A stretch of DNA of 64,000 nucleotides from Phocoena phocoena (lineage: Eukaryota > Chordata > Mammalia > Artiodactyla > Phocoenidae), in contig NC_089226.1 of the NCBI RefSeq assembly GCF_963924675.1, forward strand, positions 51,725,124 to 51,789,123, written 5' to 3'. The translations under genes were made by a program, and so were the position numbers. The notes under the pieces were generated by a model. It had not been told where the DNA came from, did not search any database, and saw nothing but the letters and a program-made list of their open reading frames with translations. Position 1 is the first letter of the stretch. Every line of letters starts with the position of its first letter. Positions 56,920 through 64,000 of the stretch are shown here, one piece after another.

Positions 56920-58345
56920 AATGTATGTAAAAGACCTAGCAGAGTGTTTGTTCTATATTACACACTAAACAAATGAGAATTTTCCATATCATTTTTGTGA
57001 TCATCAAATATAATATTCACCTGTTTAAAACAGTAATAAGTAGAAAGAACATTTATCAACAGATAAATGCCTTTTAAAAAATATTTTAGGATGTACTTAA
57101 CATGGATCTCTTTAGTCCTCCTGAGTATTTTAACTATTTGAAAAGTCAGCTATCATTACATTCATATTGACTTCTATATTGGATATCTGTACACACACAC
57201 ACAGGTGCACGTGCACACAGACACACACAAACACACAATGTATCTTTCCTCTTGGTCAATCCATTTCTACACAACAACACCACAGCTTCCTTAACACTGA
57301 ATAATTCAATAAAACACCTAGAGTTTTTGGATCTGAAAAATACTCACAAACCATATTGACCTAAAAAAGTGTGTTGATATTTCCTGACCCTTTCTTAGTG
57401 AAATTCAATGCTAAATAGTTCCAAGTATTCCCCCCCCCCCGAAAATATAGTAGATATTATTCTGTTTCACACTGAACAGGAATTTTTTCAAAGGTAAAAA
57501 GCAGTGAATCAAAATTTTAGAAAACCTGTAGAAATTACCATAATTTTATAAATAGGAGATGGAATATATTCTCTCCTTAGAGCTTTGCATTGTTTATTTC
57601 CTCTTGTTCTAATGTCTTTATGGTCCTTGAGACATTGTGATTAATATGCCTATATGTGCATTTCATCAGCTTTTTATGAATATGCCAATTTGTGCTTCTA
57701 ATAAAACTGTAGTAAGTATTTATCCAACTATCTACTGCTATGTTGTGTCAATCACCAGATTCTTTACATTTTTTTTAAACTCAAAAGAAATCGTGTTTAT
57801 CATTTGCTTCAAAAATTTTAAAGGGCTCAGCAGGCAATTTGCATATGTCACCAGTTTAACTGAGCAAGGATTAGCAAATTAAATCTTAATTAGCTAATTT
57901 TTGCATAATTTTAGGGAAATTATATGCTTTGTGCAGATGACAGGTGGAAGGTAAGACATTTAACTTGAATTGAAGTTTTCCTTGACTTTATGAATTTTAA
58001 TAGAAAAATAACATTTAGCAGTTAAAATACGTGTCAAACTGAATAGATCCTATCTGGAGCCACTAAAATAAGAAATTATTTTATGAAAGAAAACCAGCAA
58101 CAGACATTGAAGTATTCCTACTAATACATAAGAATTATTTTGAAATTAAGGGGATTTTTTTCAAACAGGTTTTCTGGTTCATAGCATATGTTCCGGATTG
58201 TAATACAGTGATAAGTTAATGGAATATGAATGTTAATTCACAATTCCCACATATATTTACAATAAAGTCACAGCTGGCATTAAGCCTTTATATGGGAGAT
58301 TTGGTAGTGCTGTGCAATGGTAATTATAATTGTACTAACTCACAT
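56920..58345. other. Unassigned AT-rich region with homeodomain/POU-like motifs
   Basis: No repeat or gene. CA simple repeat at 57190-57236 and a C-run at 57431-57440. 'atttgcatat' (57837-57846, octamer-like) lies about 40 bp from the perfect palindrome 'aattagctaatt' (57888-57899). Confidence 0.45.
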
Positions 58346-58349
58346 GCCA

Positions 58350-58735
58350 GGGGTGGTGGCATGCATCAGCATTTGGATCCCTTGGCCTGATACCCTGAGC
58401 TATTTCTCATCTTTGTGTCGCTTCCACTTTCTGAACTTTCTCCTGCTACTCTTCGTACTTCATCTTGGTATCAGACCATCCTTCAGAACTTCAGTTAAGC
58501 ATCTGTATAGAGGACATCTTCCTTCATCCTGCTCTATCTCGCTAATGATTTAGTTCTATTCTCTGTCCCAAGTTCCATGTGCATTTATTTTTTTATCATT
58601 ATACTAACCACACTGTACTATAATTGCTAATTCTTTGCTGTTCTCTCTTTACTGCCACCTTGAAAGCAAGGACTCTATTTTATCTTTCTTTGTAAACTTT
58701 CAATAGAAGTTTGTTGAATAAATTAAGAAAGGAAC
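58350..58735 (+). mobile_element. L2 LINE 3' end
   Basis: 'ttccactttctgaactttctcc' through 'gaaagcaaggactctatttt' to the terminal 'gtttgttgaataaat'. Confidence 0.65.
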
Positions 58736-59039
58736 ATTTCCGTCATATACTCAGTTCAGCTCAAAAGCGTTCTCAAAATAATCTGTGAATGAAAGCTAGG
58801 GTTTAATATTTTATTAGGAGGACAAGTTCCTGCTACTTAATATTGCATTTGTTTTCACTGGGCTCACTCTTTAAAGTGATGGCATGTTAGGTCTACTCAA
58901 CACATAGCAAAGGTCACCATGATATTAGAGATTAATATTTCATTTTGTAAGATCATATGAGGTCCTAGTAAATCTGACAAGAATAATTATTATCACTGAG
59001 TCAAGCTGGAAAAGTCTTTATTTGGCCAACAGACCTTGC

Positions 59040-59960
59040 TTCTCCCTCAGGCCAACTCCTTGATCTGTGTACTGAATCTGACCTCCTCTCACCTATTCTC
59101 AGACTTCAATTCAGCAAGTGTTCCCTTTCTCTTCTGTGTCATTAATATTCCTGTCTTTATTTGGTCATTTCTATTACATACAAATGGACTTTTTTGTTTC
59201 TCATCAAAAAAAAACCAAAAACAAAACTCAAATCCACGTTTCCTCTATGACATCACTTCCCTGCTCTACTTTACAACCAAACTCCTCACAGAGCTGACTC
59301 CCCTTATTTCCTATCTTCTCTGCCCAGTTTCTTCTGAGTGCATTTCAATTAGGCTTCCACACATGACTCTACTGAAACACTTTTTATCATCATCATCAAT
59401 GAGCTCTTTGATGCTCAATGCAATGGACAATGTTTGGTCTTCTTCTTACTTTGCTTTTTTCAGGGTTTCATATAATTAACCAATCCTTCTTCTTTAGATT
59501 ATTTCTTCACTTGGCTTTGAGGCGCCATTCTCTGTTGTCCCACTTCCTACCTGACTTGAAACTCCTTTGCAGTGTACTTGGTTGGTTCTTCCTCATTGAT
59601 TCCATCTAAACGTTAGGGTTTTATTCTTGGATATATCTTCTCCATGTACATCATTCTCCAGGAAGTCTCATTTAACATCATGTTTGTTTATTAATTGTTT
59701 TAAATATCATTATATGGTAATGATTTCCCACTTATATCTACAGCCCAATGTCTACCTGCATTCCAGAGTCCTACATCTAATGACTTACCCAAATATCTCT
59801 ATTTGAATATCTACTAGGGTCTCCCAACTATCAACAGCTCATCCCTTGATCCCCAAATATAAAACTCCTCTTACCACAGCATTCTCCACCCAGAAAATGT
59901 CATCTTTTCCTGACTACCACACCTTCACTTTAGTTTTTCAATTTTTGTTTATAATTTTAT
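59040..59960 (+). mobile_element. L2 LINE, reverse-transcriptase region remnant
   Basis: Sense L2 ORF2: 'gggtttcatataattaacc', 'tttgaggcgccattctctg', 'tacttggttggttcttcctc', 'cacttatatctacagccc', and 'ttgaatatctactagggtctc', in the order of the L2 RT domain. The RT active-site neighbourhood falls near 59700-59740 but is eroded. Frames at 59036-59479 and 59418-59609 derive from it. Confidence 0.7.
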
Positions 59961-59964
59961 TCTA

Positions 59965-60665
59965 ATAGCTAAGTCTGTAAAGGACACTATGCATTCCATT
60001 TCTGTAATAGATCTCTGCATTGTATATGTTACTCAGACAGCTTATTCATGTTTGCTAAACTATTCTTGCTACTGTCATGTTTGGTAGGTTTGCAGATATT
60101 TTTTCCATGTGCTTGCCTCTAATTGTGCATAAATAGTTTTGTCTTTTTTCCCCTTGATGGAAGAAAACAAACCTTATTGCTTCTGGTATGGAATATTAAT
60201 TTAATTTAAGTTATGTGTGGAAATAGCCCCGATATGCTGGTTTTAAAAATGCATGTCAACATTTGGCATTTGGGATTCTATGTAAATGCAAGCTTTTAGC
60301 AGAATTCCAATTGAACAATTTATAGTTTCTGAATATAATTTATGGGAACTATGTAAATATCTACAACTTTATAGTCAGTGTTTCCTAAATTACTCATGAA
60401 TCACTAATTGCCTTTTTCAGCTACAGGATATGCAAATATATGTTCACAGAGAGGAAATACTAAAAACTACAAGGGCCATTTAGTTAAAAATAAATAGACA
60501 ATGACACTGAATGCTTTACCAACCAGGAGAGGACATCATTTTTTCTTTGACCTGCTAACTTGTTATAGATCTATCTTAGTTGGATGAAAACTGGAAATTT
60601 CAAGGATATACCCTTGAATGCAAAACTGGTTTTAGACATGAGTAGAGTACATGGCCACCTTCATG
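59965..60665. other. Unassigned region
   Basis: AT-rich with no recognised repeat or gene. Confidence 0.45.
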
Positions 60666-60669
60666 AAAA

Positions 60670-60880
60670 TCAGCTCAGCAGAAAGAACTTGAGTTTGAAA
60701 CCAAGCAGATTTGGATTTGAATGCTGTTCCTGCCCCTAACCAATTCTAGAATGTTGGGCAAGTTGCTTAAATTCTCTAAGCCTCAGTTTACTCGTCTGTA
60801 AAAATAACATAATAATACTTATGTTGACTAATGAAATCATATGTTAGAATACTTATTCAATGTCATATACGTAATGCTTT
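60670..60880 (+). mobile_element. MIR
   Basis: 'tggatttgaatgctgttcctgcc', 'aatgttgggcaagttgcttaaa', 'aagcctcagtttactcgtctg': well-preserved sense MIR. Confidence 0.85.
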
Positions 60881-61164
60881 GTTTCTATGATGATAATGAT
60901 GTTGGTGATGATGATTTGATTTGGCCTTAGTGAGACAACCTAATGAATTATTCTGTCATTATGTTTTTCCCCAGCTCTTTATTTTTGTAACCTGTTAAAG
61001 CTTCAAAAATTTTGGAAGAACAAACACCTGTACACTCATTATTTAGAGTTAGCAGTAGCTAACATGTTGCCACATTTGCTTTACCTCTCACTTATGAGAG
61101 ATGGAAAAGCTTGTCACTGTGATCTTCCCATGTAACCGAGAGAAGTTTGTCTTGCGGGGGGCCT

Positions 61165-61300
61165 CTTGATCCACCCATTTGTTCCTTCATCCCCTCAACA
61201 AATATTTATTGAACTACTACAATGGTGAGGAACTAACTGTTCTTAGCATTGGGACACATTAGTGAACAAAACCAATCAAAATCTATGTACTTGTCATATT
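61165..61300 (-). mobile_element. L2 3' terminus
   Basis: 'ctcaacaaatatttattgaac', 'ttcttagcattgggacac', 'agtgaacaaaacc': antisense. Confidence 0.7.
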
Positions 61301-61304
61301 TTCT

Positions 61305-61795
61305 CTTTACATTTATCTTAAGGTGACAAGGCCCATAGTCATAGAAGGTCCCATTTTTCTCATATGTTTTGTTGCTTGAATTCCTCCTCTGAGCCAAACA
61401 GCTCAAAGGGAAATATAGTGTGAAAGGTGAACTTGCCCTTTTTCTTATTCATATCCATTCTCAAAAGATACTATAAATGGTCCCAACAAATGTCTCCAGC
61501 AAGAAATTCAGTAACCTTTTGAAAACCACTATGCAAACAGTCATTTTCTTCAAGGAGAGAATAGAAGATTCCTTTGTAGAGAATTGCTGTGAGGACAAAT
61601 TCAACTGTTGTTTCCTGCCCTTCAAGCCTCCGTTAGTCATTCGATCATTTAGATTTTTGCAAATGAGAACTGTCCTCACAGTAAAGTTTGTGGAAATTAT
61701 CTCTCAAGGTGACACTCAAGTGCTAAAACTTAATGAGAGTTTCCAGATGACGGAGACCTTCCAGCCCAGAGAGTAAAACTGTGTTTCTTGAACTA
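61305..61795. other. Unassigned region
   Basis: Holds a 99-codon sense frame at 61477-61776 and an overlapping 72-codon antisense frame. No domain is recognised in either. The sense frame is rich in F and K and has no splice context I trust. Confidence 0.4.
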
Positions 61796-61796
61796 A

Positions 61797-62190
61797 CCCA
61801 TCTTAGTCAGTTCAGGCTTCCATAACAAAATACCATCAACTGGGTGGCTTAAGCAACAGAAATTTATTTCTCACAATTCTAGAGGCTAGAAAGTCCAAGA
61901 TCAAGGTGCAAACAAGGTAGCTTTTATTCTGAAATCTCTTCTTTTGGCTTTTAGAGAGCCATCATCTCACTATGTGCTCATATGACCTTTTTGTGCACTC
62001 ACTGGGAAAGAGAGGCCAAGCAAGCTCTTGTATCTCTTCTAATAAGGGCACTGATCCCATCATGAGGGCCCCACCCTCATGAACTCTCTAACCCTAATTA
62101 CCAACTTGGTTCCATCTCCAAATACCATGATGTTAGGGGTTAGGGTGGACATATGAATTTTGGGGGTCACAGACATTCATTCCAGCACAT
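61797..62190 (-). mobile_element. Solo LTR of MaLR/ERVL type (MST/MLT1-like)
   Basis: Antisense LTR, nearly complete. Starts 'cttagtcagttcaggcttcc', then 'ataacaaaataccatcaactggg', 'tttatttctcacaattctagagg', 'aagtccaagatcaagg', 'ataagggcactgatccc', 'gggccccaccctcatgaac' and 'acatatgaattttgggggtc'. No internal region is present on either side. Confidence 0.85.
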
Positions 62191-62224
62191 TGCCCAGGGA
62201 TAAACATATCTCCTTAGGTAGTTG

Positions 62225-62295
62225 GTTAACATACCAATTGTTAGACTCCCCATCAGCAATTTCTGATTCAGTTGGTCTGGGGGTGGAAAAGTAAT
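62225..62295. mobile_element. MER5-like fragment
   Basis: 'tttctgattcagttggtctggggg' is the signature central block of MER5A. Little else is preserved. Confidence 0.45.
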
Positions 62296-62299
62296 GGAG

Positions 62300-63415
62300 T
62301 GGGGCTTTTCAGAGTCACTGGAAAGGGAAGAGTTGACAGTGAGAGATTGTATCATCATCAGGATATAAGGGGATATTTTGGTATATAGGAAGGTAGATCC
62401 TTGAGAAAGTTAAATGGTCAGCTATCAAGAAGGAAGGAGAAAGCTTAAGAAAGTTCTGAGGAAAGAATAGCCCTTGCTTTAGTAAACTTACTGTCAGATG
62501 GCTCAAGTCTATTACTTTAGGTGGTCTTGACCACCATGCACTCTGAATTAATAGAAACTTCAGGCTTCATTACCTGGTGGTGTATCTTCCTCCTTTACTT
62601 CCTATATTACTTTTTCTGTAACTTATTTTGCTTTTCTTTCCTCTGGTACTTTCACAGAAGGGTAAAGATCATTTTTACCTGTCTTGTTCTATCAGAAAGA
62701 TTCAGTTGTCATAAAGAGAAGCCTTAACAATTAGCAGCAGAAAATAATAATAAAAGTTGAGGACTTTCTTATAACCAGACCTTGTATTACTGTGGTTGTA
62801 GAGATACAAAGTCCAGGCTTTGTGACACAATGCTCTGAATTATCTGGATTAGAAAGAAAACTCTTGCAAATACCATAGCTGCTAGGTTAGAGAAGAATTT
62901 TCTGTTCTTTTGAAATTCTACAAATAATAGCATTGGTCTCTGCTTGCACCTGGATATCTTTCTTGTCTAGTATTAGAGGTGGCTTAACCAGGCATTTCAA
63001 AATTGATTTTTTTAATTTAATATTGTGGTTGAATTATACAAAGTGCCTCCACCTAACATCAATGTTTGCTTGACCTTGTAAATATTGAGTTAAATTCCAA
63101 TTAATTCAATCACGCCATGCAATAGAAGTCTTCTGTACATTTCTACTGGTGGCACATGGAAACTAATTTTGTAGATAAGTGAATAAGCAAGTTTCATTAG
63201 TTTAGGGCTTGTGACTAAACCATTAATGAGTGGCCATATTTCACAAATTATCTTTAATAATTCATTTCCGAGCCAGTTGTTTATCTAAGTGTAAAAGATA
63301 TTTTCCCCCATTGGCATATAAACTAAAACTATTAACCGATATTTGTGTTCATCCTCATTTATGTAATTGAAGAGACTTCCATTTATCTCTGTGTACTATA
63401 GAGCTTGCCACCCTG
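62300..63415. other. Unassigned region
   Basis: About 1.1 kb with no repeat or gene recognised. Confidence 0.45.
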
Positions 63416-63419
63416 AGGT

Positions 63420-63570
63420 AAGTATTTGTTTATAATCTCCAACTCCAATGAGATCCTAAATTTGTTGAGGGCAGAAATTTGTTTTATTCATCTTCATGTG
63501 CCTGATGCCTCATACACAGCCTGACTTATAGCAGGTGTTCATTAAATACCTGGCGAAATGAAAATACTTC
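63420..63570 (+). mobile_element. L2 3' end
   Basis: 'ttgttgagggcagaaatttg', 'tgcctgatgcctcatacac', 'agcaggtgttcattaaatac'. Confidence 0.7.
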
Positions 63571-63660
63571 GTGTTCATCTTGATGTATATGAGGGGTTAA
63601 TAATCTGATGTGGTTAATAAATAATTTTGAGTGATTTTCACTTTTGTTCAGTTGTTTCTC

Positions 63661-63684
63661 TCTATATATCTATAGATATATAGA
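63661..63684. repeat. 24-bp perfect palindrome
   Basis: Self-complementary around the 63672/63673 centre, AT-rich with two TCTA/TAGA steps. It leads into the adjacent compound microsatellite. Confidence 0.9.
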
Positions 63685-63695
63685 TATCTATATGT

Positions 63696-63810
<115 letters not shown>

Positions 63811-64000
63811 ATTTATCCTGGGCCTTATTAGCCTGTGAGTTAAAAGGCAGTCATCCTTGCATTTTTTACACAGATTGTCACTATGACCTCACATTTATGC
63901 CTCATACAAGCTTTCAAACCCCTGCGAAGTTGCCCACTACCATTTATTTCTGGAAGATCCCAGTGGGTTTCTCACCAGATACTGCTCGATGTTGTTGTCC

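Noticed and set aside
59036..59479. 147-codon sense frame
   Set aside because: It lies in an L2 reverse-transcriptase remnant and matches its pyrimidine-rich composition; not a host gene.
61477..61776. 99-codon sense frame (F/K-rich)
   Set aside because: No recognisable family. An overlapping antisense frame exists, and no exon signals or conservation can be judged here.

Overview
The window looks like nuclear DNA from a cetartiodactyl mammal, most probably a whale or dolphin. The main reason is a set of ten tRNA-derived SINEs of the CHR type (Cetacea-Hippopotamidae-Ruminantia). Six are the short, little-diverged form ending in a plain A-tail, which is abundant in cetaceans. They lie beside L1 copies whose 3' ends look cetartiodactyl, and beside ancient mammalian repeats (L2, MIR, MER5, Tigger1, MaLR LTRs). 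The species cannot be named from the sequence alone. Base composition is AT-rich.

No host protein-coding gene could be supported. Every open reading frame that I can interpret falls in a repeat: L1 ORF1/ORF2, Tigger1 transposase, or SINEs read through their antisense strand. The window is best described as intergenic or deep-intronic DNA. The only RNA-gene relic is a 41-nt 3'-truncated U2 snRNA retropseudogene with target-site duplications (13902-13964). No tRNA, rRNA, CRISPR or bacterial-type feature is present.

Layout. 1-2.5 kb: MER5 split by an L1, then an MLT1-like LTR carrying a head-to-tail SINE pair. 2.5-10 kb: MIR/L2 fossils and one short SINE with a hairpin at its 5' end. 10.7-11.9 kb: two short SINEs, one nested in an L1 flanked by an 18-bp duplication. 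12-14.5 kb: L2, a GC-richer unassigned block, the U2 relic. 14.5-22.1 kb: a layered nest in which an old sense L1 holds a SINE, a half Tigger1, a nearly complete antisense L1 (ORF1 and ORF2, both broken) and a MER2-like MITE. 22-43 kb: unassigned sequence with MIR/L2 fossils and three more SINEs. 43.1-46.1 kb: an L1 with a twin-priming inversion, then an older L1. 48.9-51.4 kb: an old sense L1 with a 142-nt all-purine tract inside its reverse-transcriptase region. 51.4-64 kb: one SINE, an L1, two near-perfect hairpins, L2 (including reverse-transcriptase-region remnants), an MST-type LTR, and a long (CT)n(TA)n compound microsatellite.

The genes do not work together as a system. What the window records is the order of retrotransposition events. 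The least explained structures are the short-loop inverted repeats at 4280-4331, 14125-14154, 53761-53862 and 56190-56236. They look like template-switch mutations rather than known repeat families. I found no evidence for a new biological system.
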